The translations under genes and the position numbers were made by a program. Positions 53,497 through 61,965 of a stretch of 64,000 nt of DNA are shown here, piece by piece. Within the stretch, counting starts at the first letter, position 1, and the number at the start of each line of letters is the position of its first letter. This DNA is from DUPU01 sp050952465 (GTDB lineage Bacteria > Bacillota > Dehalobacteriia > Dehalobacteriales > Dehalobacteriaceae): positions 62,001 through 126,000 of the forward strand of contig JBMNKZ010000006.1 in NCBI GenBank assembly GCA_050952465.1. The letters run 5' to 3'. Under the pieces are notes generated by a model, which saw only the letters and a list, made by a program, of their open reading frames with translations, ran no database searches and was not told the DNA's origin.

Positions 53497-53534
53497 AATA
53501 AGAGCCTGCTTTTTCATCAAAGCAGGCTCTTATT
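53497..53534. terminator. Bidirectional terminator after the hydrogenase operon
   Basis: AATAAGAGCCTGCTTT (53497-53512) pairs perfectly with AAAGCAGGCTCTTATT (53519-53534) around a 6-base loop. Confidence 0.85.
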
Positions 53535-53593
53535 ATAAATAAATACTCCTCCTGTCACTTCATGTCATCCCCCTCATGGAAGGGGATAAGGAA

Positions 53594-53614
53594 AACCCCC
53601 TTCATGAGGGGGTT
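53594..53614 (-). terminator. Hairpin at the end of the tup operon
   Basis: On the minus strand AACCCCC and GGGGGTT pair around a 7-base loop, overlap the tupC stop and run into GTTTTCC. It probably ends the tungstate transporter transcript. Confidence 0.55.
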
Positions 53615-54278
53615 ATGTTAAGTATTCACGATTTAATATTTCGCCATCTTCCAGGTAGTAGATGCTGTCGGTCATCTTAACAGCCTCCATCCGGTGATGA
53701 GTGACCATCACCGTTGTAATTTTTTGCTTGATCAGTAGTTGGCGGATTTCCTCCATTATGTCCTGGCGAATTTCCTTATCCAGGTTGGCAAAAGGCTCAT
53801 CCAGAAAAATAATTTCCGGATCAACAACCAGAGCCTGAGCAATGGATACTCGCTGAGCTTCTCCTCCTGAAAGAGAGCGGGCACGCCTTTTTACCAAATG
53901 GGTTAGGCGCATTTTTTCCAGCCAAGGCTCAATTTTTATCTCTCGTTCTTTCGATTTTATCCCACGAAAGCGCAGGCCCAGTTCCAGGTTCTCCATTACT
54001 GTCAGATCAAGCATCATTGGTTTTTGAAAGACCACCGCCACTCGCCGATGCAGTTCAAGAGGCGAGAACTCGCTAACATTTTTGCCAAACAAGTTAATTG
54101 TGCCCGTGCTCTGCTTCTGCAGTCCTGCCATTATAAATAGAAGGCTGCTTTTTCCGGCACCGTTGGGTCCCATTATACTAACCGCTTCCTCGGATTCTAC
54201 ATAAAAATGCGGTATGTTTAATATTGTTCGGCCTTGTTGTACCCAAGTTAGATCCTTAATTTCAATGATTTTGTTCAT
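53613..54278 (-). CDS. tupC: Tungstate ABC transporter, ATP-binding protein
   Basis: The 221-residue ABC ATPase has Walker A GPNGAGKS (residues 37-44), Q-loop VVFQKPMML, signature LSGGEAQRVSIAQAL, Walker B IIFLDEPFANLD and switch His in MVTHHRMEAVK. It lacks the regulatory domain that molybdate ModC often has. It overlaps the permease gene by 4 bases, so it is co-translated. Assignment to tungstate rests on the TupA and TupB neighbours and the upstream riboswitch. Confidence 0.9.
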   Translation of the reverse strand: MNKIIEIKDLTWVQQGRTILNIPHFYVESEEAVSIMGPNGAGKSSLLFIMAGLQKQSTGTINLFGKNVSEFSPLELHRRVAVVFQKPMMLDLTVMENLELGLRFRGIKSKEREIKIEPWLEKMRLTHLVKRRARSLSGGEAQRVSIAQALVVDPEIIFLDEPFANLDKEIRQDIMEEIRQLLIKQKITTVMVTHHRMEAVKMTDSIYYLEDGEILNREYLT

Positions 54279-54982
54279 TGGTTGTTTCTCCCTTGCTGTA
54301 TCGCGGTTAATATTGCTGTGATACCGTAAGCCAGAATCAGCAGTATAATGCTCAAGGCAATGGCATAATCAAAAGCACCCTTTGATACCTCCATAACTGT
54401 GGCTGTTGTTAGTACTCTGGTCATTCCCTTGATATTGCCGCCTACCATTTGGGATGCTCCTATTTCGGATACAACACCGCCAAATCCGGCCATTACTGCA
54501 GCCAGCAAACCTAATCTGGCTTCTTTTATCAAGCACCATGCCATTTGGATCCGGTTAGCTCCAAGTGCCACTAATTGGAGACGCAGCCTGGGATTAATCT
54601 GCTGGATGGCTGCCAATGTAAAACTGATGACAATGGGAGAGGCAATAATCGCCTGGGCAATGATCATGGCAGTTGGAGTGTAGATAATGTTTAAAAAACC
54701 CAGGGGACCCGATCTCCATAGAAAGATACTGACCCACAGGCCAACGACTACTGGAGGCAGTCCCATTCCGAAATTACTCAGGCTGACCAGAAAATTGCGC
54801 CCGGGAAACTTGATTAAAGCCAAAAGGCTTCCCAGGGGAACGCCGATTAAAACACTAATCAGCGTGGCACTTCCGGATACCTTGAGGGTGAGCAATGAAA
54901 CCTCAAGCACTTCCGGGTCTAATGTGATAAGTATTTCCAAGGCCTTGACCAGACCGTTCCAGATTAGTTCCATTTGTATCAC
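54275..54982 (-). CDS. tupB: Tungstate ABC transporter, permease
   Basis: The 235-residue inner-membrane protein has five to six hydrophobic segments. It carries the ABC-permease coupling region (the EAA-like loop around LQLVALGANRIQMAWCLIKEA), with FGGVVSEIGASQMVGGNIKGMTR following. TupB-type permeases share this layout. It partners with TupC (4-base overlap) and the lipoprotein TupA (44-base gap). Confidence 0.9.
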   Translation of the reverse strand: MIQMELIWNGLVKALEILITLDPEVLEVSLLTLKVSGSATLISVLIGVPLGSLLALIKFPGRNFLVSLSNFGMGLPPVVVGLWVSIFLWRSGPLGFLNIIYTPTAMIIAQAIIASPIVISFTLAAIQQINPRLRLQLVALGANRIQMAWCLIKEARLGLLAAVMAGFGGVVSEIGASQMVGGNIKGMTRVLTTATVMEVSKGAFDYAIALSIILLILAYGITAILTAIQQGRNNQ

Positions 54983-55026
54983 CTCAAGATATTTTTATAT
55001 CTATTAATGTGTTGATGTGATTATGG

Positions 55027-55941
55027 TTATTGACCAAGCTCAGCTTCGTTTTTCCCTGCATCTGCATAGAACAGGGGCTCACCGTATTTGTCCACTCCAA
55101 ATTCGGAGATCAGTTTCTGGGTGTCCGGTGCGACCATAAATTCCACAAAGGCTTTAGCACCGTCGGCGTTAACTTTAGGGAACATCTCCGGGTTAACCTG
55201 CATTACATGATAAATATTTAACAGGTTCTTTTCGCCTTCCACATGAATCACCAGACTCAAGTTTTGCTTTTGCGCCAAGTATGTAGCCCTGTCTGTCAAA
55301 GTATAACCGGATTTTTGTTGCGCAACGTTTAGAGTTTGTCCCATGCCCTGGCCGGTTTCCTGGTAGGAGGAGGTTCCTGACGCGGGACTTATTCCAGCTG
55401 ATTCCCATAGTTTCAGTTCCATCTTATGGGTTCCGGAATTGTCACCACGGGAAACAAAGAGGCTTCCTGAATCAGCTATTTTTTTAAAAGCTTCTGCAGC
55501 AGTTGCGGTTCCATTGATTTTAGCCGGATCGTCCTCAGGACCGATGATTACAAAGTCATTGTGCATAACTAACTGGTAATTGATTCCTACGCCGCTGTCT
55601 ACAAGTTCTTTCTCACTGGCCGGGGCATGAACTAACAAAACATCGGCTTCGCCTTTTTTACCCATTTCCAGTGCTGCTCCGGTTCCGACGGCAATGGTTT
55701 TAATCTTATAACCGCTTTGCTCTTCAAATACGGGAATTAGTACGTCAAGGAGACCGCTGTCCTGGGTACTGGTAGTAGTAGCGAGTATCACATCTGGATT
55801 TTCCGGTGCCATCGGTTCTTCAGTTTCTTGCACTTGATTCTCTTCCGGAGCAGTTGCGTCCTGCTGATTGTTACAGGCAGCCAGACTAAGGATAAATATA
55901 AACGTTAAGGCAATTACAAAAAGTTTTTTCATCTTTAACAT
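55027..55941 (-). CDS. tupA: Tungstate-binding lipoprotein
   Basis: The 304-residue protein has a signal peptide with lipobox LAAC, a Glu/Pro-rich linker and the TupA signature ILATTTSTQDSGLLD, followed by VGTGAALEMGKKGEADVLLVHAP and FVSRGDNSGTHKMEL. These Ser/Thr-rich loops bind the oxyanion with high affinity for tungstate in characterised homologues. GGAGGT precedes the ATG by 9 bases. It is the first gene of the tupABC operon, under the riboswitch-terminator at 56012-56160. Confidence 0.92.
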   Translation of the reverse strand: MLKMKKLFVIALTFIFILSLAACNNQQDATAPEENQVQETEEPMAPENPDVILATTTSTQDSGLLDVLIPVFEEQSGYKIKTIAVGTGAALEMGKKGEADVLLVHAPASEKELVDSGVGINYQLVMHNDFVIIGPEDDPAKINGTATAAEAFKKIADSGSLFVSRGDNSGTHKMELKLWESAGISPASGTSSYQETGQGMGQTLNVAQQKSGYTLTDRATYLAQKQNLSLVIHVEGEKNLLNIYHVMQVNPEMFPKVNADGAKAFVEFMVAPDTQKLISEFGVDKYGEPLFYADAGKNEAELGQ

Positions 55942-56011
55942 TTAAATAACCTCCATATTTTATTTACTAATTGAAAGATTATCTGCCTCTGGGCTGCCTC
56001 CCCCACTTTAT

Positions 56012-56046
56012 AAAAAAGTCGAGTCCGCATTTATAACAGACTCGAC
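56012..56046 (-). terminator. Riboswitch-controlled terminator before tupA
   Basis: On the minus strand GTCGAGTC and GACTCGAC (56046-56018) form a perfect 8-bp stem followed by six Ts. The preceding GAGTCGATGTATGTCGAGTC offers an alternative partner, as expected for an on/off switch. Confidence 0.8.
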
Positions 56047-56059
56047 ATACATCGACTCA

Positions 56060-56160
56060 TATCACTCCTTTCCAAATGCGGGAGGCGCAGCAGTTTCCTG
56101 CAACACCCATTGTCCTGCCATTCATACCATAGGGCGCAGAATAACAGGATCGGAGATAAT
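56060..56160 (-). promoter_or_regulatory. Moco/Tuco-type riboswitch aptamer controlling tupABC
   Basis: On the minus strand the leader contains CTCCGA, an outer CCTG/CAGG pair, ATGGGTG, a GNRA hairpin GCAG-GAAA-CTGC, GCCTCCCGC and TTTGGAAAGGA (core 56111-56066). The same core stands on the plus strand before moeA. Moco RNAs have such a GNRA hairpin and control molybdenum/tungsten genes, so cofactor-sensing control of tungstate uptake is likely. The assignment is by pattern and context. Confidence 0.72.
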
Positions 56161-56253
56161 ATAAACTTTATACAAGTAATAAAAATTCGATATTAATATT
56201 TTTTCTCCTGCTATAGAAAAGCATTTTTTGATACACATGGTGTTTGATGTAGG

Positions 56254-56282
56254 TTGTTTTACTTATTCAACTATGGTAAAAT
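56254..56282 (+). promoter_or_regulatory. Sigma-A promoter for the moeA transcript
   Basis: TTGTTT 56254-56259, a 17-base spacer, TAAAAT 56277-56282. Transcription would start just before the second aptamer. Confidence 0.6.
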
Positions 56283-56299
56283 TTTGTTGAATAAATCCC

Positions 56300-56410
56300 A
56301 TAGACATTTTCCAAGTCTTGAAACTTTAAAGTATTTAAATACCAAGAGTTCATGACCGATGGGTATAAGGAGAAATTCTTATGCCTCCCATGTTTGGAAA
56401 GGAAAAGCTA
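56300..56410 (+). promoter_or_regulatory. Moco/Tuco-type riboswitch aptamer controlling moeA
   Basis: The core 56358-56403 reads GATGGGTATAAGG, loop GAAA, TTCTTATGCCTCCC, TTTGGAAAGGA. The hairpin ATAAGGA-GAAA-TTCTTAT keeps the GNRA loop of the tup copy while its stem sequence is entirely different, i.e. supported by covariation between the two copies. It is followed by its own terminator. Confidence 0.7.
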
Positions 56411-56424
56411 TTATTAAAATAACA

Positions 56425-56452
56425 ATACAATCCTTTTCGGGTTGTATTTTTT
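56425..56452 (+). terminator. Riboswitch-controlled terminator before moeA
   Basis: ATACAATCC (56425-56433) pairs with GGGTTGTAT, followed by TTTTTT. It lies between the aptamer and the ribosome site AAGGAGG of moeA. Confidence 0.78.
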
Positions 56453-56504
56453 CAATCTATCAGAAAATATAACTTCTTTCTGATGGATTTAAGGAGGAAA
56501 TTAA

Positions 56505-57749
56505 ATGAAGCTTCTCAAGGTAGATACAGTAACTGGGGCAAAAAGCAAAATGGATCAGTATTTTTCCGATTTGAAATTGCAAAAAGAAGAGCTTGACCTT
56601 TATGAGTGCTTAGGTAGAATTGCAGCTGAGGATGTTTTCTCCCCTTTGAATCTTCCGGAATTTAACCGTTCCACAGTGGATGGTTATGCCCTAAAGGCGT
56701 CTGATACCTTTGGTGCCAGTGACAGCCTACCGGTATTTTTGGAGCTTACCGGTAAGGTGGAAATGGGTCAGGCGACAGATATTACTGTTTCCCTAGGGGA
56801 GGCTGTCTATGTACCTACCGGGGGAATGATTCCCCAAGGAGCTGATGCCATGGTGATGCTGGAGTATGTGGAACAGATGGATGATACGACCATTGCTGTC
56901 CATCGGCCTTCAGCTCCGGGAGAGAATATGATCACCATTGGCGAGGATTTAAAAAAAGGAGATTTGATGCTAAAAAAGGGTCGTAAAATTAAGCCTCAGG
57001 ATATTGGTGCTTTAGCGGCTGTAGGTATCACGAAAATCATGGTTTTTGAAAAACCCAGAATCGCAGTCATATCTACCGGTGATGAGATTGTAGAACCTGC
57101 CGCTAATGTTCCTTTTGCCAAAATTAGAGATATAAATACTTACGCTTTAGCAAGCTTGGCAACTGAATTAGGAGCCATCATTACCTATAAAGGTGTCGTC
57201 CGGGATGATTTTCAAGAATTAAAAGAAAAGTTATCGTCCCTCATTAATGATAATCATATTGTAGTTGTTTCCGGAGGGAGTTCTGTAGGGAATAAGGATG
57301 TTACTGCTCGGGTTATTGATTCCTTAGGTTCACCCGGAACCTTTGTTCATGGGGTGGCAGTAAAACCCGGAAAACCAACTATTATCGGTAAAGCAGGAAA
57401 TACAGCCTTATTTGGCCTGCCCGGCCATCCGGTATCTGCCATAATTGTCTTTAAGATTTTTATTGAATATCTGTTCAAGAAATTAAATCATCAAGATAAT
57501 CAGGATAATTATGAACAAAGAGTAATTACTGTCACCGCCAAAGCCGGTGCTAATATTCATTCTGCCCCGGGAAAGGAAACCTATCAGCTGGTAATACTTC
57601 AAGGGGAGGACGCGGATTATGTGGCAGTACCGATTCATGGGAAATCAGGTGCCATCTCCCTTATGACCCATGCCCAGGGTTTTATAAGAATTGGACATAA
57701 CACAGAAGGCATAAAAAAAGGAGAAAAGGTGCAGGTTAATTTGCTATAG
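56505..57749 (+). CDS. moeA: Molybdopterin molybdenumtransferase (MoeA), first copy
   Basis: The 414-residue protein has all MoeA domains: N-terminal FNRSTVDGYALKASDTF, the GEDLKKGD region, the MPT-binding domain with ISTGDEIVEP and VVSGGSSVGNKD, GVAVKPGKPT and FGLPGHPVSA, and the C-terminal barrel. MoeA inserts molybdate (or tungstate) into adenylated molybdopterin in the cytoplasm. AAGGAGG precedes the ATG. A second, fused moeA follows after 80 bases; having two copies next to tupABC suggests separate Mo and W versions, as proposed for other anaerobes. Confidence 0.93.
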   Translation: MKLLKVDTVTGAKSKMDQYFSDLKLQKEELDLYECLGRIAAEDVFSPLNLPEFNRSTVDGYALKASDTFGASDSLPVFLELTGKVEMGQATDITVSLGEAVYVPTGGMIPQGADAMVMLEYVEQMDDTTIAVHRPSAPGENMITIGEDLKKGDLMLKKGRKIKPQDIGALAAVGITKIMVFEKPRIAVISTGDEIVEPAANVPFAKIRDINTYALASLATELGAIITYKGVVRDDFQELKEKLSSLINDNHIVVVSGGSSVGNKDVTARVIDSLGSPGTFVHGVAVKPGKPTIIGKAGNTALFGLPGHPVSAIIVFKIFIEYLFKKLNHQDNQDNYEQRVITVTAKAGANIHSAPGKETYQLVILQGEDADYVAVPIHGKSGAISLMTHAQGFIRIGHNTEGIKKGEKVQVNLL

Positions 57750-57829
57750 GTGCCTGGTACCTTTTAGATTTTCAGGCGGAGTATCTCTTGCCTGGTTATA
57801 ACCATTGAACTGAAGGGAAGGAGAAAAAC

Positions 57830-59755
57830 TTGAAGTTTCATGAAAGAAATATTTACCTCTCAAATATCGAGGTAAATCAAGCCCTTGAACAAATAATGGA
57901 AGCTGTTGCACCTAGTTTAGAAAATCTTAAAAAGGAAATTGTTAAGGTAATTGATTCATTGGATCGGGTTACCTCTAAGCCTGTTTTTGCTAAATTTTCT
58001 TCACCAAATTATAATGCTTCAGCTATGGATGGAATTGCGGTAAAGGCTGAGGATACCTTTTGTGCCTCGGAAGGAAATCCTGTCCGGCTAAAACTTCATG
58101 AGGACTTTATTTTTATTGATACCGGGGATCCCATCTCTGACCCTTATAATGCGGTAATTATGATTGAAGATGTAGTAGAAATAGATGAAACAACTATTGA
58201 AATTATTAAAAGTGCTGCTCCTTGGCAGCACATTAGACCCATCGGCGAGGATATTGTGGCTAATGAATTGATCGTTACGGCAAATCATCAGATTCGTCCC
58301 GTGGATATAGGTGCCTTATTAAGCGGCGGTATTGTAGATATCGAGGTGTACGCGAAGCCCCAGATCGGAATTATTCCTACGGGCACAGAAATTATTGAAC
58401 CTGGGAACGAGATGAAGGTGGGAAGCATCATTGAATCCAACTCTCGGGTTTTTGAAGGAATGGTAAAAAAATTAGGTGGGATTCCCCATCGCTATCAGCC
58501 CGTTGCTGATGAATATGAGCTTTTGAAAAAAAGAATCTCCGAGGCCATTCAAGAGAATGACATGGTTATTGTTAATGCCGGTTCCTCCGCCGGTTCTGAG
58601 GATTATACCGTAAATCTCATTAGGGAACTGGGAGAAGTGCTGGTTCATGGAATTGCTACCAAACCGGGTAAACCCACCATACTAGGGATGATTCAAGGGA
58701 AACCCATTATTGGGATCCCCGGTTATCCCGTGTCTGCCTATTTTGTCTTTGAAACCTTTGTCAGCCCTTTAATTAAGGCTTTCCAAGCACAAACTATAGA
58801 GGATAGACCAATGGTAGAGGCCGTGGTCTCAAAGAGAATTGTATCATCCCTGCAGCATCGGGAATATGTAAGGATGAAGCTGGGGCAGGTAGAGGGTAAA
58901 CTAATCGCTACACCTTTAAACCGGGGTGCCGGGGTAACCATGTCTTTGGTGCGGGCTGACGGAGTATTGGTGATACCCCAACAGAGTGAAGGAGTGGACG
59001 CTGGGGAACGAGTGTCTATTGAACTTCTCAAATCTATCAGGAAAATAAACAATACTATCGTGTCTATCGGCAGCCATGACCTTTTGCTGGATATTATGGG
59101 AAACTTGATGCATCAAGATAACTCCATGTTTTTCTTATCCTCCGCCCATGTGGGAAGCTTAGGGGGAATAATGGCTTTAAAAAGGGGAGAAGCGCATTTG
59201 GCCCCCATTCATTTATTAGATGAAAATGATGGCACTTACAATATAGGTTTTATCAAAAGATATTTAGGCAACATGGACATGTCTTTGATAAAAGGCGTAA
59301 AAAGGATTCAGGGATTCATCGTAAACAAGGGGAATCCTAAGAAAATTAAGGGATTTGAAGACTTTCTGGAACAGGATATTCAATTTGTCAACCGGCAAAG
59401 GGGTGCTGGAACAAGGCTTCTGGTAGATTATCAATTGAAGCTGTTGGGAATCGATCCTGGGAAAATCAAAGGCTATGAAAGGGAAATGACGACCCATATG
59501 GCCGTGGCAGCTTCTGTCTCATCAGGGACAGCAGATGTAGGGGTGGGAGTTTTTTCGGCCGCCAAGGCCTTACATCTTGATTTTATCCCCATCGGAGAGG
59601 AATCCTATGATTTTGCCGTTCCCACTAAGTATTTAAAAGAAGAAAAGCTGAAAGAATTTATTAAAGTATTAAAATCCCCCCAATTTAAGGCTGCATTAGA
59701 CGAATTGGGCGGCTATAGGTTTGAAGATACAGGGGAAGTAATTAATATTAAATAG
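57830..59755 (+). CDS. moeA: MoeA fused to a C-terminal periplasmic-binding-protein-like domain
   Basis: The 641-residue protein starts at TTG, 6 bases after GAAGGAG. Residues 1-405 are a MoeA (NYNASAMDGIAVKAEDTF, IIPTGTEIIEPG, NAGSSAGSEDYT, IGIPGYPVSAYFVF). Residues ~410-641 form a PBP-like domain (IGSHDLLLDIMGNLM, VNRQRGAGTRLLVDYQL, VASSV-type repeat AAASVSSGTADVGVG) related to molybdate/LysR-type ligand domains but lacking a signal peptide, so it is cytoplasmic. It may sense or hold the oxyanion or cofactor. It is co-directional with the first moeA and presumably under the same riboswitch. Confidence 0.9.
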   Translation: MKFHERNIYLSNIEVNQALEQIMEAVAPSLENLKKEIVKVIDSLDRVTSKPVFAKFSSPNYNASAMDGIAVKAEDTFCASEGNPVRLKLHEDFIFIDTGDPISDPYNAVIMIEDVVEIDETTIEIIKSAAPWQHIRPIGEDIVANELIVTANHQIRPVDIGALLSGGIVDIEVYAKPQIGIIPTGTEIIEPGNEMKVGSIIESNSRVFEGMVKKLGGIPHRYQPVADEYELLKKRISEAIQENDMVIVNAGSSAGSEDYTVNLIRELGEVLVHGIATKPGKPTILGMIQGKPIIGIPGYPVSAYFVFETFVSPLIKAFQAQTIEDRPMVEAVVSKRIVSSLQHREYVRMKLGQVEGKLIATPLNRGAGVTMSLVRADGVLVIPQQSEGVDAGERVSIELLKSIRKINNTIVSIGSHDLLLDIMGNLMHQDNSMFFLSSAHVGSLGGIMALKRGEAHLAPIHLLDENDGTYNIGFIKRYLGNMDMSLIKGVKRIQGFIVNKGNPKKIKGFEDFLEQDIQFVNRQRGAGTRLLVDYQLKLLGIDPGKIKGYEREMTTHMAVAASVSSGTADVGVGVFSAAKALHLDFIPIGEESYDFAVPTKYLKEEKLKEFIKVLKSPQFKAALDELGGYRFEDTGEVINIK

Positions 59756-59858
59756 AGAGTAGCAAAGAGGTAAGAAAAGTTTTTCTACAACCGAAAAATT
59801 TTCCACCGTTGCTTTATAATTTGTTATAATGAAATCAAATAATTGGGGAGAAAAAAAG

Positions 59859-60284
59859 ATGAGAATTGGAGTAATTGATGGGCAGGGGGGCGGCATTGGA
59901 AAACACATCACAGAAAAACTTCGTAAAAATTTATCTGAAGATGTGGAAATAATTGCTCTTGGTACTAATTCCTTAGCGACATCAGCGATGCTTAAAGCAG
60001 GTGCTAACGATGGCGCTACAGGCGAAAATGCTATTGCCTATATGTCGGATCAGGTTGATGTGATCGTTGGTTCTGTAGCGATTCTTTCAGCTAATGCTAT
60101 GTTCGGTGAATTAACACCCAGAATCGCCCAGGCTATTGGAAGTTCAAAGGCACAAAAAATATTATTGCCCATAAATCGATGCGGAATAGAAATTATTGGT
60201 GTTTTAAATGAACCTCTGCCCCACCAAATTGAAAAATTAGTGGAGAGATTAAAAAACATGGAAAGGATGGATCGGAATGTGTGA
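59859..60284 (+). CDS. DUF3842-family protein
   Basis: The 141-residue protein has an N-terminal Rossmann-like glycine motif (RIGVIDGQGGGIGKHI). Conserved ALGTNSLATSAMLKAGAN, a VDVIVGSVAILSANAMFGE segment and INRCGIEIIG follow. The family is common in anaerobic Firmicutes and has no proven function. The ATG at 59859 follows GGGGAGAAA; the earlier ATG would add ten residues. It overlaps the CooT gene by 8 bases, so the two are coupled, which links it by inference to nickel handling. Confidence 0.85.
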   Translation: MRIGVIDGQGGGIGKHITEKLRKNLSEDVEIIALGTNSLATSAMLKAGANDGATGENAIAYMSDQVDVIVGSVAILSANAMFGELTPRIAQAIGSSKAQKILLPINRCGIEIIGVLNEPLPHQIEKLVERLKNMERMDRNV

Positions 60285-60471
60285 AGCAAATGCATATATT
60301 TTAAACGGTGAACAAGAAGATTTATTTATGGAAAAGGTGGATCGGGTGATTCCTGAAGACGGACAGTTGATCTTAGAAAACATCTTTGGTCAAAAGAAAA
60401 TTATTAAAGCTCACATCAAGGAATTAGCTTTAGTAGACCATAAAATTATTCTAAAACGAAATGAAGAATAA
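60277..60471 (+). CDS. cooT: CooT-family nickel-binding protein
   Basis: This 64-residue protein begins MCEANAYILNG. CooT proteins have a conserved Cys2 at the start that binds Ni(II) at a dimer interface; the remainder (VDRVIPEDGQLILENIFGQ, IKAHIKELALVDHKIIL) fits the small beta-barrel. In Rhodospirillum CooT helps load nickel into CO dehydrogenase. No CO dehydrogenase or nickel enzyme gene is in this window. It is translationally coupled to the DUF3842 gene. Confidence 0.88.
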   Translation: MCEANAYILNGEQEDLFMEKVDRVIPEDGQLILENIFGQKKIIKAHIKELALVDHKIILKRNEE

Positions 60472-60505
60472 TCCCGGTACCTGGGACTTTCGCGTCTAAT
60501 GGTTA

Positions 60506-60534
60506 TTGACATTACTAATAATGAAGTGTATACT
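60506..60534 (+). promoter_or_regulatory. Sigma-A promoter of the SAM-controlled operon
   Basis: Perfect TTGACA 60506-60511, 17-base spacer, TATACT 60529-60534; the start point falls just before the riboswitch. Confidence 0.82.
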
Positions 60535-60556
60535 TCGTATAAGTTAATTAAATGAT

Positions 60557-60670
60557 ACTCATTGAGAGTGGTGGAGGGACTGGCCCGATGAAACCCGGCA
60601 ACCGTTTAGTAGGAATACTAAAAATGGTGCTAAATCCTGCAGAACTTTCGTTCTGAAAGATGAGAGGAGG
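60557..60670 (+). promoter_or_regulatory. SAM (S-box) riboswitch
   Basis: It contains the S-box landmarks in order: CTCATTGAGAGTGGTGGAGG, GACTGGCCCGATGAAACCCG, GCAACC, a variable hairpin, GGTGCTAAATCCTGCAG and the closing GAAAGATGAGAGG. SAM binding favours the terminator that follows, so the downstream genes are off when methionine/SAM is plentiful. Its 3' arm GAGAGGAGG (60662-60670) can pair with CCTCTTCTC (60685-60693), the terminator 5' arm. Confidence 0.95.
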
Positions 60671-60683
60671 AAAATGGGGCTAG

Positions 60684-60720
60684 ACCTCTTCTCAATAGGG
60701 AAGTGGTTTTATTTTTTTTT
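60684..60720 (+). terminator. SAM-riboswitch terminator
   Basis: ACCTCTTCTC (60684-60693) pairs with GGGAAGTGGT (60698-60707) and runs into TTTATTTTTTTTT. Confidence 0.88.
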
Positions 60721-60755
60721 GATATAAAATATTGGGAGATGGGAAGGGATATTTA

Positions 60756-61952
60756 ATGGCAGTGACAAAAACATATGAGGAAATTAATGAGAAAATTAAA
60801 AAAGGGAAAGCAGTTGTGGTAACCGCTGAAGAAATTATTGATTTAGCTAAAGAAGAAGGAATTAGCAAAGCTACCGCAAAGGTCGATGTTGTGACTACAG
60901 GAACCTTTGGCCCCATGTGTTCGTCAGGGGCTTTCCTTAATTTCGGCCATTCTAAGCCGAAGATGAAAATGCAGAAAGTATGGTTGAACGGGGTTCCTGC
61001 CTATGCGGGAATTGCTGCTGTTGATGCTTATATCGGAGCAACAGAATTACCGGAGGATGATCCTTGTAATAAAGTGCATCCAGGACGTTTTAGTTATGGT
61101 GGGGGGCATGTACTTCAGGATCTAGTAAGCGGGAAATCTGTCAGATTAGAGGCCACTGCCTATGGGACTGACTGCTACCCGAGGAAAAGACTAGAAACCA
61201 CCATTACCATTAATGATTTAAATTATGCCTTATTATTCAACCCCAGAAACGCTTACCAAAATTACAATGTGGGGATTAATACCACAAATAAGACGATCTA
61301 CACCTATATGGGTGTTTTGCGACCGCATATGAGTAATGCTAATTATTCCTGTGCCGGTCAATTAAGCCCTTTAATGAATGATCCTTTATATCGAACCATT
61401 GGTATCGGTACCAGAATTTTCTTAGGCGGCGGGGTTGGTTATGTAGCATGGCATGGTACCCAGCATAGCCCATCGGAAGAACGGACGGATAAAGGAGTAC
61501 CCACGGGGGGAGCAGGGACATTGGCTTTAATGGGTGACTTAAAACAGATGAGTCCTGACTTTTTAAGAGGAGTAAGTTTACTTGGTTATGGGGCAAGTTT
61601 GGCGGTAGGTGTAGGGATTCCTATTCCTATTCTAAATGAAGAAGTACTGGAATATACCCTGGTTAAAGACGAAGATATCTTGGCACCGGTAGTTGATTAC
61701 GGTACCTCTTATCCCAATGCGGAACCGGGCAACTTAGGTTTAGTGAGCTATGCCCAGTTGAGATCAGGTAAGATTGAGATTCAAGGAAAAGAAGTGCGCA
61801 CCGGTTCTCTTTCCAGTTATCCAAAAGCTAGGCAAATTGCCCAAACATTAAAAGACTGGATTATAAACGGGAAGTTTCTTTTGACACAGCCGGTACAAAA
61901 ATTGCCTTCTGTAGAGGATGATATTACGATTAATCCATTGGTAATCAGATAG
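60756..61952 (+). CDS. Homocysteine biosynthesis protein, DUF39 (COG1900) family
   Basis: The 398-residue protein has the family blocks KVDVVTTGTFGPMCSSGAF, HPGRFSYGGGHVLQDL and GTQHSPSEERTD-type motifs, and conserved Cys residues (MCSSG, TDCYPRKR, ANYSCAGQ). In Methanosarcina the homologue MA1821 is needed, with an NIL-ferredoxin protein, to make homocysteine from aspartate semialdehyde and sulfide. The ATG at 60756 was chosen for GGAAGGG 8 bases upstream; a TTG at 60732 lacks one. It lies directly behind a SAM riboswitch. Its stop overlaps the AGGAGG of the next gene. Confidence 0.92.
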   Translation: MAVTKTYEEINEKIKKGKAVVVTAEEIIDLAKEEGISKATAKVDVVTTGTFGPMCSSGAFLNFGHSKPKMKMQKVWLNGVPAYAGIAAVDAYIGATELPEDDPCNKVHPGRFSYGGGHVLQDLVSGKSVRLEATAYGTDCYPRKRLETTITINDLNYALLFNPRNAYQNYNVGINTTNKTIYTYMGVLRPHMSNANYSCAGQLSPLMNDPLYRTIGIGTRIFLGGGVGYVAWHGTQHSPSEERTDKGVPTGGAGTLALMGDLKQMSPDFLRGVSLLGYGASLAVGVGIPIPILNEEVLEYTLVKDEDILAPVVDYGTSYPNAEPGNLGLVSYAQLRSGKIEIQGKEVRTGSLSSYPKARQIAQTLKDWIINGKFLLTQPVQKLPSVEDDITINPLVIR

Positions 61953-61965
61953 GAGGTTGAAAATA

